From NCBI RefSeq assembly GCF_905475465.1, contig NC_062256.1, positions 1,993,662 through 2,057,661 on the forward strand: a stretch of 64,000 bases of DNA, given 5' to 3'. The notes under the pieces were generated by a model. The model made no database searches, was not told the origin of the DNA, and was given only the letters and a program-made list of their open reading frames with translations. Source of the DNA: Pieris napi. Lineage: Eukaryota; Arthropoda; Insecta; Lepidoptera; Pieridae. The translations under genes were made by a program, and so were the position numbers. This document shows, piece after piece, positions 1 to 9,840 of the stretch. Numbering within the stretch: position 1 is the first letter of the stretch; each line of letters begins with the position of its first letter.

Positions 1-92
1 GGATCAGCTGGTTATTTTATAAAAATAAAAACTAATATATAGATATTTGAATACTGTCTAAACTAATATTAGTATCGGTGACCCCAGAGCTG

Positions 93-290
93 CCCTGCGA
101 TTCTGTAACTCACTTCACGAACTCACACAGCGGTTTTCGCATCGGCGGTTTCTCTCAAATCAGTCGTGAAGCAGTCATTTTATGATTTGGCATTCTGATA
201 AACAATAAAGTACAACCTCCCACCTTTTCAGAATGCCAAATCATAAAATGACTGCTTCACGACTGTGAAGTGAGTTACAGAATCGCAGGG
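93..290. repeat. Palindromic foldback MITE, copy 1
   Basis: The element starts CCCTGCGATTCTGTAACTCA and ends with the reverse complement of that sequence, so it can fold into a long hairpin. The right arm lacks an internal piece that the left arm has (the CACACAGCGG...CGGCGG stretch), so the arms are unequal. A second copy lies at 41652-41867. The flanks (AGAGCTG on the left, CTGGTGCTTTCCTCGC on the right) match the uninterrupted sequence AGAGCTGGTTTCCTCGC near 5621, so the element sits inside another repeat, with CTG on both sides as a possible 3-bp target duplication. No coding capacity. Confidence 0.85.
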
Positions 291-300
291 CTGGTGCTTT

Positions 301-830
301 CCTCGCCCAGCTGTCAGAATTAAAGGTAAATTGTACAGCAACAGAGACCAAACTGTTTCAATTTGTTTTAATTTTCTATTTATTAATTTCTAATTATTGT
401 TATGTAGGAATATTGTAAATATGTACTGTATAATAAAAGATGTATATGGGTTATGAAGAAATATAGTTTTTAATTATTTGTCTGAGTATCAGTCTGTATC
501 TTACTTAACCATGAATAAACTCAAAATATCTTTATTCATATAAGTAAAGAAGAACGTCAAAAAAAGAAGTTTTAAAGAAATTAATTGTACATTTAGTACC
601 AGTTCGCAAGTATACATATATACGAATATTTTAAGGGAACATAATGAAACAGACAAATAATAGCTATTTAAGGTAAATTATATATTATAATTAAAACATT
701 TTTTCCTTAATTTGACTTTTATAATAGAAAAATCATGATTCAATATAAATTTTCTTATTACGGTTATTTAAAAATACAATACTGTTTTATCCGATTAAAT
801 AAAAAAAATGTTAACTAAAATATCCAATGT
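301..830. other. AT-rich non-genic stretch with an interspersed repeat fragment
   Basis: No gene is seen. Around 505-625 (minus orientation) lies a fragment of a repeat whose end reads CTCAAAATATCTTTATTCA and which includes CAGTTCGCAAG. Fuller copies occur at 26940-27215 (plus), 45050-45245 and 52850-53050 (both minus). This is probably the 3' part of a non-LTR retroelement or SINE; the family is not named here. Confidence 0.5.
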
Positions 831-836
831 TTTATT
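831..836 (-). promoter_or_regulatory. Probable polyadenylation signal of the aminopeptidase gene
   Basis: AATAAA on the minus strand (TTTATT on plus), about 220 bases beyond the stop codon of the aminopeptidase reading frame. Position and orientation suit a 3' UTR end; no transcript evidence. Confidence 0.5.
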
Positions 837-1052
837 CCCCATTTATAACATTCTGCTGGAAATCAAACCCAGGACTTCTTGGAATCCTTAGACCGCCTAG
901 GAGGCGGTAATTGGATGTTATTAAGGTCAAGGAATCGCGTGTACATTGTGTACGTGATGATACATTTAACATCTTCAGTCACCCGTGACCATGCAATTGT
1001 GGCACGCAAAACCTTGATCTATTGGTTTATGATAAAACAGTATTGTATGAAA

Positions 1053-2588
1053 TTACATAGTCAAAACTTTATGGGCGTGGCAGAGTGTCAGAACAGGTAC
1101 AGCAGATGGCTCCTCTGGGAAACAGCCTGCGCCACCAGCGATGTCCAAATGTGTGTATTTAATGTTGTTCTCCTCGACACCACCCACTTTGATTAAGAAA
1201 CCGGCAGCCAACTGGTGGTTACGACATTTCGCATCAGTGTCGTACTGAACCAAGTCATCTCCCTTACATTTACCATTATTGATAGCCAGGTCTTCAGCTC
1301 TGACAGTGGAAACTTCGATGCCTTCAGCCATCCTGGAACCACTGAACTGCAATTTACCGGAGTGGTTTGTGGCTTTCGCACTGTGATTGTCCATCGCAGC
1401 TGTATAGTTTCCATAGCACGCCCTAGCATGGCCCGTCAACGTAGCTATGGTGTAGATATGTGGATTAAGTTCCTTCAGTGCAATCTCTGAACATTTGAAC
1501 ACCGAATCTGCCATTGCCAGACGGCCTTCGGCATCTGTGTTCGTCACTCGTACAGACTTACCACTCCTGGATATGAGCAACTCATCTGCTACATAGGAAT
1601 CTTCACCGATTGAGTTCCTGCATAGACAAAGTACGCCGGTAACTTTAAGATGTGGTGGTTTTAAAATGGAGCAAGCTTTTAAAAATCCTGCTACCGCTGC
1701 TGCTCCACTTTTGTCTCTTGACATGCCAGCCATTCTACCGGAGATCTTAACATCGGCACCGCCTGTATCGTACGTCACTCCTTTACCAACCAACAATAGG
1801 GTTTCAATCACGCGGCTAGGAATAGAAGGATTGTAATGAATTTCTACAACTCTCGCTTTATGTCTTTCCACATTATTGGCAGCCCTAGATACAGCTGCCA
1901 ACAGAGGATATTCCTTCGCAATTACCTCTTGATCCTCAATGACGTTGATGCTTATGTTGGTGTCACCAGCGAACGAGTGCTTCACATACTCCACGATTTT
2001 AGCAGGGGCCATTCTTTCTGGATCGCCTCCAGCGATATCCCGCGCAAAGATCCTAGATCTTTCCAACGCCAAAGCATTTCTCACAACCCTCTCGAATGCG
2101 TCAGTAATTTTTTCATCGGAATGGAATCCTATATGGATAAAATTCTTCGAGTCCTTAAACTCACGGATCTGTAAAGGTACATACATGGCTTCCAGCGCAC
2201 CAAGGATACCAACTAGCTGTCCATCTGGAAAATTGACGACATTTTCAATGACCAGCAGTGGTTTCTTCATTCCAGCGTCTAACGCTCTAGCCATTCCCTT
2301 TTTGGCTGCATCTTTAATGACACTGACGTCATGGTATGGTGTTATCTTCCCCGTTGGAGAGAGTACGAGACGGCCTCCAGATACATAGTCACAATTCCAG
2401 ACTGTAGGAACTTTGTATATATGTTTGTCCAGCTTCGAAACGTTGTCTATAAAGCTGTTTATATGACGCGGAAGGCCGACATTCATCTCTTGAGGATATA
2501 GTATAAGAATAACTCCATCGTAGTTCGCCGCTTGTATGTTCGTTTCAATAAAAATATTCTCGTACAATTTAAATTCTTGAACCAACAT
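1053..2588 (-). CDS. M17 leucine aminopeptidase-like protein (W07G4.4-like), single open frame
   Basis: Encodes 511 residues of an M17 cytosolic aminopeptidase, a metalloenzyme releasing N-terminal residues from peptides. Seen directly: the family signature NTDAEGRLAMAD and the upstream motif VGKGVTYDTGG. Residues matching the bovine metal ligands and catalytic groups are all present at nearly identical spacing: K269, D274, K281, D292, D352, E354, R356. The sequence around the ligands (ADVKISGRMAGMSRDKSG) resembles the divergent branch that includes C. elegans W07G4.4. The first ATG is at 2588; the open frame extends five codons upstream without another ATG. The N-terminal domain (about 1-180) is poorly conserved, as usual. 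The whole protein is in one uninterrupted frame, so it is either a naturally intronless gene or a retrocopy that stayed intact. Family call firm, exact substrate unknown. Confidence 0.9.
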   Translation of the reverse strand: MLVQEFKLYENIFIETNIQAANYDGVILILYPQEMNVGLPRHINSFIDNVSKLDKHIYKVPTVWNCDYVSGGRLVLSPTGKITPYHDVSVIKDAAKKGMARALDAGMKKPLLVIENVVNFPDGQLVGILGALEAMYVPLQIREFKDSKNFIHIGFHSDEKITDAFERVVRNALALERSRIFARDIAGGDPERMAPAKIVEYVKHSFAGDTNISINVIEDQEVIAKEYPLLAAVSRAANNVERHKARVVEIHYNPSIPSRVIETLLLVGKGVTYDTGGADVKISGRMAGMSRDKSGAAAVAGFLKACSILKPPHLKVTGVLCLCRNSIGEDSYVADELLISRSGKSVRVTNTDAEGRLAMADSVFKCSEIALKELNPHIYTIATLTGHARACYGNYTAAMDNHSAKATNHSGKLQFSGSRMAEGIEVSTVRAEDLAINNGKCKGDDLVQYDTDAKCRNHQLAAGFLIKVGGVEENNIKYTHLDIAGGAGCFPEEPSAVPVLTLCHAHKVLTM

Positions 2589-2850
2589 GGCGCCGGCACT
2601 CACTGATACGAAGTGATCATAATTAATGTACGATAAATGTTATCTGGTGCTGTGCGGGCCGTGACTTTGCGTTCCAATAATTATTTTAATATATCTGTGA
2701 ACAATATTTCGCTTCTGTTTTGTTATAATAATAACAACACACAATCACGATATATATTATATTTTGTCCACCACCGGCATAATCCCACAACAGTTACGAA
2801 GCTATCAAATTTTTAAGTCTCCCGAAATCCATTTATTTGTCCTTTTGTCC
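2589..2850 (-). promoter_or_regulatory. 5' flank of the aminopeptidase gene
   Basis: About 260 bases between the start codon and the next repeat. It contains a short GC-richer stretch (around 2650-2670) but no TATA box or other element I would defend. Listed so the gap is accounted for. Confidence 0.3.
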
Positions 2851-3250
2851 TTTAAAAGCACATCAAACTAAAAAGTGAAAAATAATTCCTAATTTAGCCT
2901 GAAAATGCTCGATAGACGAAAAATATGGCACAGAGCGCCCCACGCTTTTTCACAATAATAGCAGTATTTTTTGTTCATTACCATTTTCAGCCAAAATTAG
3001 GAATTATTTTTCACTTTTTAGTTTGATGTGCTTTAAAAGCGTGTTTTGTAGTTTTTTTAAACTATTATTTATTTTTTAGTTAAATTTTTTTCATTTTTTT
3101 TTCGGATTATTGCATTGTCATCGATCTTTGACAGGTGCGCAAAGTTTGAATTAAATCTGTCCGTTAAAAGTGGGTCAAAATCGAGTCCGAAGGAGTCGGT
3201 TACATACATACATACATACATACAGGTGAAGCTAATATAAAGCGTGTAAA
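2851..3250 (-). repeat. Foldback-plus-tail repeat, copy 1 (uninterrupted)
   Basis: Begins with a hairpin (2851-3037) whose arms carry AGCACATCAAACTAAAAAGT and its reverse complement, followed by a tail ending in a (CATA)n microsatellite and GGTGAAGCTAATATAAAGCG. The same structure occurs in inverted orientation at 41969-43030, where a 647-bp insertion splits it. This copy therefore gives the empty-site sequence CACGCTTTTAAAGCACATC (minus strand). Confidence 0.85.
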
Positions 3251-3446
3251 AAGCAGTTATATTAAATACGGCAAATGTGACCCGCAAATTTCTACTACCC
3301 ATGAAAAACTGTTCACTTAACATGAGCAACAGTCTACCAGGATCATGAATCGATCCTGAGCTAAAGTAAACACTTACCAAACATAATAATAAAGCCTTAT
3401 TTTATTTCCATATCCTTAATTTCCTTTTTAATGTTGTAAGTATTTA

Positions 3447-3625
3447 CTTATAGAGCAGTGTTGGCTTAGTAGCTTCAGCGTGCGATTCTCATACCTGAGG
3501 TCGTAGGTTCGATCCCCGGCTGTGCACCAATGGACTTTCTATGTGCGCATTTAACATTTGCTCGAACGGTGAAGGAAAATATCGTGAGGATTTTTTGTGT
3601 TTGTTTAAATGCTTGTCACATTAAA
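3447..3625 (+). mobile_element. tRNA-derived SINE (family SINE-1), 5' part
   Basis: An A-box-like GGCTTAGTAGC and a B-box GGTTCGATCCC sit at polymerase III spacing, followed by GGCTGTGCACCAATGGACTT and CGGTGAAGGAAAATATCGTG. Copies in this window: 19389-20470 (split), 23640-23872 (minus), 25058-25245, 33540-33700. The cloverleaf is too degraded to be a tRNA gene. Confidence 0.75.
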
Positions 3626-3970
3626 TTTTGTATTTTCTTTTTCTTGTACCAATGTATCAAGCATTGGCAAGCTTTTGTATTTAAACCGTACGATAAAATA
3701 TACAAAACAAACATTTTAACTTTTGTAAAGTATATAAACCCTCTAATCCGATATTTCAACATACAAAAATAATCTTAGGTGTTGTTGCTAACATATATAT
3801 CATGATTAGCATTCCATGCATTAAAAGGTAAGCTATTTATCTTTTTTTTTATCTGTAATTTCATGATTAATAATTAATATTGATAATTTCTAATAATCTC
3901 ATCAAAACAATTACATTATGTTCATAGTGTATAAGTACACCACATCATACATAATGTATTTTCTACAGTA

Positions 3971-4563
3971 CTAGTAGACTCGGCCAAGCGTTGCTGTGGC
4001 TAAGATTTTTGTTATAATACATAGTAGTACACTATTCAAGAGAAACAGCAGGAGAACACCAATCCACCATGCTGTTTTGGTGGTTATGCCATTAAATTGT
4101 AGCTTATGTGAAACGTTTGTTATTATTTTGATAAGGATCAATACCTAGGTACGATTAAAGAGCCTTTTCTAGCGGTGGTATTTTAATAAAAAATAATAAT
4201 AAAAGGACGCTTATTGTGACGTAACTATAAAAGATAGAGACATGCTGTTGCGAAATTTTTTATAGATAGTGATATGTCCTGAAAAATTGTAATACATCAT
4301 TTTGTTCTATCATTAATAGTTTTCGCAGCGCACACGATTGAAGGAAGTTTTTTGTTTATTTTTTTACACCTTGGGTTAGATTATTCCAGTTTTAGTAAGC
4401 ATCCCTATTTTTTTTGAAATTGAAACATAGCCTATGTCACTCGGAAATAGTGTAGCTTGCTAACGGTGAAAGAATTTTTGAAATCGGTCCTTTAGTTTCG
4501 GAGCCTATTCATTTCAAACAAACAAAAAATCAAACCTTTCCTCTTTATAATATTAGTATAGAT
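3971..4563 (+). repeat. Interspersed repeat family B, long copy
   Basis: Starts CTAGTAGACTCGGCCAAGCG and ends after a TCGGT...GGAGCCTATTCATTTC block with TTATAATATTAGTATAGAT. Other copies: 24658-25027, 28563-28932, 43440-43784 (minus). The fixed 5' CTAG start and AT-rich microsatellite-like end suggest the 3' region of an RTE-type or similar LINE, but no reading frame remains. Confidence 0.65.
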
Positions 4564-5085
4564 ATGTTACAAGCTATCTCTTTTAAATACATGACTAGGC
4601 TTTCCGTTTTAAAAAAGATTTTCAATTACGAGCAAGAGACCATTATAAAAAAACAACACCAAGAGTGACAATTTACAATATTTATGTGTGATTTTAATCA
4701 AAGCGGCATTTTAAAACATTAACAAACGTACAAACGAATTAATTATATATTTCTCGTATTTACAGAAACTTTGATAAGGAGACAATGCCACTGTAATTAT
4801 GTGGTAAATATTTACAAATAAAATATGTGAACACAGGTTATAGATAAGTCCTGCTGTACTAGTGCAAACATTTTATGTCTAACTCATGGAATAAATATTT
4901 TTTATTAGTATTATTGTTATTAATGTTTTTATTATTATGATACTTACGTATTGACGCCACCGCGGCAATAATAATTCTGGTAAGGTTAGGTAATACTTTA
5001 TTTCCTAATTTTGGAATTTTAAAGTTTTAGAATAATAACCCCTAACCACTTTCACGCACCGGAACTGAACTGTTTCCTCTTTTCA
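4564..5085. other. AT-rich sequence without recognised features
   Basis: No open frame, RNA gene or repeat boundary that I can support. Confidence 0.5.
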
Positions 5086-5089
5086 ATTA

Positions 5090-5695
5090 CAGACCGCGCA
5101 AGGTGGCTGGAGTCAACAGACATGGCTAGAGACGTAGGCCGGATGGGATGTCTTTGTCTCTTGGAGGATGGGACGGGCTTTGGTATGGGATGCTAGTGTG
5201 GCTGGATGCGGACAAGGCTACGCTGTTACCGTGTCCTGCCCCGGGCGATTGCTGGTGGCGCCGTGGGGTTTTAGTGGGTATGCACTGTTGTGCGAGTCCC
5301 ACATAACCCTTCCCCACCAAGGTCAACCGTGCCGCGGGAGGGTATGCGTAACGCATTTCCCCACAAAAAAAAAAAAAAAAAAAAAAAATGGGATGCTAGT
5401 GTGGACACGTTAGCCCTGTTTTACCTCCATCGGACAAGCACAAAGGCTGGCGCGGCCGCAGAGCAGGCGCAAAATAATAAACAGCTCAAATATAACAGTC
5501 TTTTCTCCAACTTCGATTTTATTCCGTTTGGAGTAGAGTCTCATGGGTAGTGGAGTTCAAGTGCACAGCTCTAATTAAAGATTTAAGTTGTCCTGGTAGA
5601 TAGTACTGGTGACCCAAGAGCTGGTTTCCTCGCTCAACGCGTAAGTATCGTTATATCCGTACAGCGAGGAAAGCTCTGCCAGCGTTAAAGGTACA
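5090..5695 (-). repeat. Interspersed element carrying one unit of the 26-bp repeat
   Basis: Read on the minus strand this matches 22214-22710: GACTCTACTCC..., GAGCTGTTTATTATT..., GGACAAGCAC, then GGATGGGATG (plus strand) and one 25-base unit of the 26-bp repeat near 5149-5174. It is therefore a dispersed copy of the element that hosts the minisatellites in the ZF introns. It is split by the retroelement at 5202-5387. Confidence 0.7.
5202..5387 (+). mobile_element. 5'-truncated non-LTR retroelement with 17-bp target duplication
   Basis: A 186-bp insert ends in an A run of about 24 bases. It is flanked on both sides by ATGGGATGCTAGTGTGG (5185-5201 and 5388-5404), a perfect 17-bp duplication typical of target-primed reverse transcription. 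The body (CTGGTGGCGCCGTGGGG...) is non-coding, like a LINE 3' UTR. Confidence 0.85.
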
Positions 5696-5720
5696 CAGGG
5701 ACCAAACTTTTTAATATTTT

Positions 5721-6242
5721 GAAGTTATACTTCTTTAGGCGCCTTATGAAAAATTTATGAGAGTAAAATTTTACGATGCGCGCGCACCGTGACACAAAAT
5801 TATCAGTATGGGCGCCGAGCGTGCGCGAGCGAGATGGGAATAAGACAATCTACAAGTAAAAAGAAATATAATATGCGTGACGTTAGCAGCTATGCCAAGA
5901 ATTTTGAATGACCATAATGACATTTGTAGTACCTTTTAAACAAATAAAGGAGTTTTAATTATTTTTTCAAAGAAATTTAGCAATGCTTTTTCACAAAGAC
6001 CTATTGTTACTTAGTTAAAAGGTTATGAAACATATCTAGTTATTAAATTGAATTAATAATATAATAAAATAATAAATAATAATTATTATTAATATTAATT
6101 AATAATTAAATAAAATACTAAATATTAAATATTGTTAAATTATTAACGCTAAATATTTATTATACATTGTTTAATATTTAAAAAAAATAAAGAAAGCCAA
6201 AGAAGTATAACTTCGTACGCGCGTACATAAGTACACGCACCA
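5721..6242 (-). mobile_element. GAAGT-family MITE
   Basis: One end is GAAGTTATACTTCTTTAGGC, the other AAGAAGTATAACTTC followed by an ACGCGCGTACATAAGTACAC block and a T run. The internal part is AT-rich and non-coding. Ten related elements occur in the window. Confidence 0.75.
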
Positions 6243-6919
6243 TTTTTTTACTATTCTTATTATTATTTTTTAATTATTTATATTATTACTACTATGTAAT
6301 AAGAATAATGAAAAATGATGATATAGAATTTGTAAATACTGTAATATTTGATTATTATGTTTAGGTTATAATAAAGGCATTATCGCTAGCAGGCGCTTTC
6401 TTCCAGACAACTCTAGAAAAAAAAATAAACACCAACTGAGGATAGAGTACAGGAAGCGCATAAATAAATATCTAATATCCGAATACATATAATGTTTTCA
6501 AGGGGATGGTGATTAGGTTTTTGAAGTCAAGGTGCTTCTATAGCGTAACTGAATACTTAGAACATAAGTTTAGAACATAAATTTAATAACGTATGATATG
6601 ATATGTACAATAATATAATGATACAAATAATATAAAAACTGACCAATTCATATGACTAATAATGTAAAATGTAAAATTCCTTTAAATACAAATTTGCGCG
6701 CCATTGTGTGTGGCAGAATATGCGAACTTATGATTGTACCACCTGACACATTTTTGTACCATATTCTTGCAATAAATTATTATTATTATTATATACAATA
6801 GACATCATCGTATATAATTAAAAATACAGGTTGATCTCTAGGCGTCATGGTAATAATTACAATTAAGAAGAATACAAGAACTTATAATAACAATAATAAC
6901 ACATTGGGAAAATGAGTAC
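6243..6919. other. AT-rich intergenic DNA
   Basis: Contains (ATT)n tracts near 6774-6793 and many stops in all frames. No supported feature. Confidence 0.5.
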
Positions 6920-8360
6920 CTTTTTTCTTCAGGGTCTCTTAATGAACCATCAACATAACAATTAACAACAGATTCAGGCAAAAAAATTATTTCTTGCGAC
7001 ACCGCATATTTTTGTAAGGCGCAATATTTTATATACAACTAGCTGACCGGGCAAACGTCGTTTTGCCATGTACATATATCATTTATAACAAAAAAATAGG
7101 GGTTGATCGTAGAGGAGTGAAAATTAGGGGTTGTATGTATTTTTTAATGCTGTATCATAAAAAAATAGAAATTAAAAATTTTGTCTAAAAAATATTTAAA
7201 AAAATTTAGGGGTGGACTACCCCTAACATTTAGAGGGATGAAAAAGCACAAAAAATTTCATCAAAATCGGTCAAGCCGTTTCGGAGTATGGCAACGAAAA
7301 CTGTGACACGAGAATTTTATATATTAGATTGAAACTTTGATGTGTGTTCAAAACGCTTTTAAATCGAATTGATTTACTTTTAACTTACCTGATTCAATAT
7401 TCTCGAACTGCACATCAATGAACACATCGCGACTGGCCCGATTATGTTCGAAGGGAAAGCCTAGTGCCCTCATTATCATCATGTCGATGTCTGGTGACTT
7501 AAGGCACTCGTAGCCTAGAGTCAGGCGCTGAAAATATTCGTTCACAATAATCCAATGTCAACTATGCACAAAGAATTACTTCAAAGTTGGTATTTAAGCC
7601 GGGATTCGCACGTTTAAGCCAGCAAAAATATAATATAGTCATAGATAATATAAAGAATAGTCAATTTTTTTTTTAAATTCATCTGCAATCAGCCTCCTGG
7701 CTTTTATCAGATTTTATGGGAAATGATGGCAATTAGGGAACGCAAATCCAAAAAATTGTATTCCCTCCGTAATTTGTAAACTGTCAGACTGCGGCAAGTT
7801 TCGCCCTTTTTAGCCGATACACAAAGTCCATCGTTTCCAAGAGGCCCGAAGCTAGGGGGTTGACGTGTTGCTGAAGACTCATTTTGTATCGCACGGTTGA
7901 TCTTTTAATGTCTTCCTCGACAGTAGCAATTCCCAAATATTTATGGACTTCAGTATTTCGTGTTAACGACAGCGCACCGCTCATATTTCGCAGAATAGTC
8001 AACTTAAGTAAGCTTCCTTCAGTGGTCAGAGACCAGTCGGCCAAGGTACCGCTGTATCGACAAAATGGAGGAGTACCTGCTGCAGCTAAAAGCCAGTATA
8101 TGGCGGGAGGTGGCACAGGGAGTGCTGGAAGTCGTTCTCAGGTTGCAAAGCCACTGTGAGTGATTGTCTCACTCACACACTTAAAGATATCTTGCTACTA
8201 AAACTTTTCTAACAAACCAAACCAAATTACCCAGCTATAGATCCCACGAGATACTTACATGAGGTTCTTCAAAGCTATGGGCTTCGTTGTTCACATCACA
8301 TTTTCGTCTTCCGTTGGGATTTTCAATTAAAAGGACATGATGATTGACAGGTTCCGCCAT
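6920..8360 (-). CDS. Unrecognised spliced gene, 5' part (two firm exons, one weak)
   Basis: Exon 1 (8259-8360) starts ATG in a good context (MAEPVNHHVLLIENPNGRRK) and ends at a GTAAGT donor in phase 0. Exon 2 (7389-7527) follows a TATTTTCAG acceptor, encodes RLTLGYECLKSPDIDMMIMR and about 26 further residues, and ends at a GTAAGT donor in phase 1. A third exon (6920-6992; IIFLPESVVNCYVDGSLRDP) continues the frame only if a poor acceptor (GTCGCAAG) is used. I do not recognise the family, and I see no signal peptide, membrane segment or known motif. A LINE fragment lies in intron 1 and a family A repeat in intron 2. The 3' end is not found; the gene may be decaying or may have further exons not recognised between 2.6 and 6.9 kb. 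Confidence 0.5.
7039..7329 (+). repeat. Interspersed repeat family A, copy 1
   Basis: Begins CTAGCTGACCGGGCAAACGT and ends CGAGAATTTTATATATTAGAT. Near-identical starts and ends occur at 27669-27993 and 40434-40723, and on the minus strand at 53182-53534. Non-coding; probably a short LINE-derived 3' unit. Confidence 0.75.
7784..8116 (-). pseudogene. Jockey-type LINE fragment (C-terminal end of ORF2)
   Basis: Minus-strand frame with LTILRNMSGALSLTRNTEVH, then DIKRSTVRYKMSLQQHVNPL and a FVYRLKRAKLAAV end. This is the usual tail of a jockey-like reverse transcriptase protein (conserved block, then ...RLKR...). It lies inside intron 1 of the unrecognised gene, same strand. No upstream reverse transcriptase domain, so a dead 5'-truncated copy. 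Confidence 0.7.
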
Positions 8361-8486
8361 CACTGGCGCGAACTTGAGACACGTTTTGAACGCGAAGAGA
8401 GAGAGGGAGGACAAAATTGATAGCGATTGTTCGGCATCTGTAAAAAGAACACCGCTACTAGAGACCAGTCAGGGCTTAGCAAGGCT

Positions 8487-8914
8487 GGTCGTTCTCTATA
8501 ACTTGAATGTCAAGGGAAATGCAATTTCGAGTTTTCGACTTAACAAGAACTTAACAGTTACTGCTGAAATTTCGACTTACAGTGACGCGATTCCTTAGTG
8601 TATTTTTCGATTGTATGCAATAAATGTATTCATTGTACAAGATAAAAACAATACATTAGAATCCACACGAACATTCATTTTGGATTTTATTGCTATTATT
8701 TCGGGGAATTCCAAATAAGACGGCATTATATATTACTAAATACGACTTGCTTTTTGAAATTCGAGTTATAGAGTATAAGTATGTATTTTATAAATACTTC
8801 GTAGGGAAATAACATTTTGTTCGAGTTACTAACTCTAAAAAATCGAGATAATTTTTGATGAGCAATTTTTTTCGACTTAACGAAGGTCGGGTTATAGAGA
8901 TTCTATTGTATATA
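8487..8914. repeat. Possible pogo/Tigger-like MITE upstream of the unrecognised gene
   Basis: The left side has TCTCTATAACTTGAATG...TCGACTTAAC; the right side reads GTTAAGTCGAAAAA..., CTCTATAACCC in the opposite direction (plus-strand GGGTTATAGAG near 8890). Inverted CTCTATAAC ends and repeated TCGA-A-TT blocks resemble pogo-type termini. The ends are imperfect, so the call is weak. It lies about 130 bases upstream of the start codon at 8360. Confidence 0.35.
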
Positions 8915-9372
8915 GGAAACGAATGTAAACTTTTCAACATGAATATGTTTCATAGCCACGTACGTGCAAGATTTAGCGAGTTTTGCGTGAATTTAAAACC
9001 AATTGAACCCTGAAGTTTAATAATGTACATAATATATAATAAGTAGCAATAAAATATAATGATTTCAATTGAACAAAACCTAAATGACGGCAAATTCTAA
9101 AAGTATCTGTTTTAGTTTCTAATGTTTACTAGTAAAATTGAAGCTTTGTTCGTAGTTAACATAATATAGATCTTTGTTTTTAGCACATCTTCAAACTGCT
9201 CTTAAGGGACATTAGACGTTCATGTGCGTGGTAGGTACATTATTTTGATTTGTCTGTGGTAATCCCAGAATCGAATCATACCAAAATCTAAATGTGGGCT
9301 ATGTTTAAGTAAGTTGCTCAAGCTTCTAGGCATTCTATCCTGAAGAGAACTGCAGACTGCCGAGTCTCAATT
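8915..9372. other. Non-genic AT-rich DNA
   Basis: No supported feature. Confidence 0.5.
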
Positions 9373-9840
9373 ATTTTATTGTTTTTAATAGAACAGGGGG
9401 AAACCGGCAAGGAGGCTCACCCGATGTTAAAGGATATGGGCACTGAATGACAGGGGGCTTGCGAGTGCATAGCCGGGCTTTTAAGAATTGGTACTCTATT
9501 TTCTTCTTCTTTTCTTGAAGGACTCTAAGGGAGTGTTCAAGTATTACGTAACGAATTTTTTCCTTTTGTAAAACGTTACGATGCGGGGCGGGGATTGAAT
9601 TACGCGTTATTGTTAATATTATTTTCTACTTACACCACATAATAGTAACTATAGAGTCACTAGGGGGTCACGAAACGTTTTACTAGACTTGGGAACAGTA
9701 CTTTACTTGGGTACTGAAAAACGTTACGGCGAGTTACATGGGGGGGGGGTCAATAATCTTCAAAAATTGCGTTACGTTAATACTTGAACGCTCCCTAAGT
9801 TGGATTGGTTCGGAAATACTCCAGTGGGCTGGTTCCTCAG
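9373..9840 (+). repeat. Interspersed repeat family F, split by a MITE
   Basis: Contains GGAGGCTCACCCGATGTTAA, GGGCTTGCGAGTGCATAGCC, then GGTTCGGAAATACTCCAGTG after the MITE. Other copies: 25930-26085 (minus), 30791-30925, 51115-51250. The minus copy gives the unbroken target GAAGGACCCTAAGTCGAATT. Confidence 0.7.
9529..9795. mobile_element. 267-bp TIR element with TAA target duplication
   Basis: Terminal inverted repeat: GGGAGTGTTCAAGTATTACG on the left, GGGAGCGTTCAAGTATTA on the right (reverse complement). Flanked by TAA at 9526-9528 and 9796-9798, inside repeat F. A close relative is at 39295-39563. The 3-bp TAA duplication and G-rich ends suit a PIF/Harbinger-type non-autonomous element. 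Confidence 0.8.

Noticed and set aside
3476..3530. Possible tRNA gene
   Set aside because: Has A and B boxes but no acceptor stem pairing; repeated SINE body follows and other copies exist.
5126..5550. Several overlapping frames of 76-86 codons
   Set aside because: Cover a retroelement tail, an A run and a repeat; not conserved between copies.
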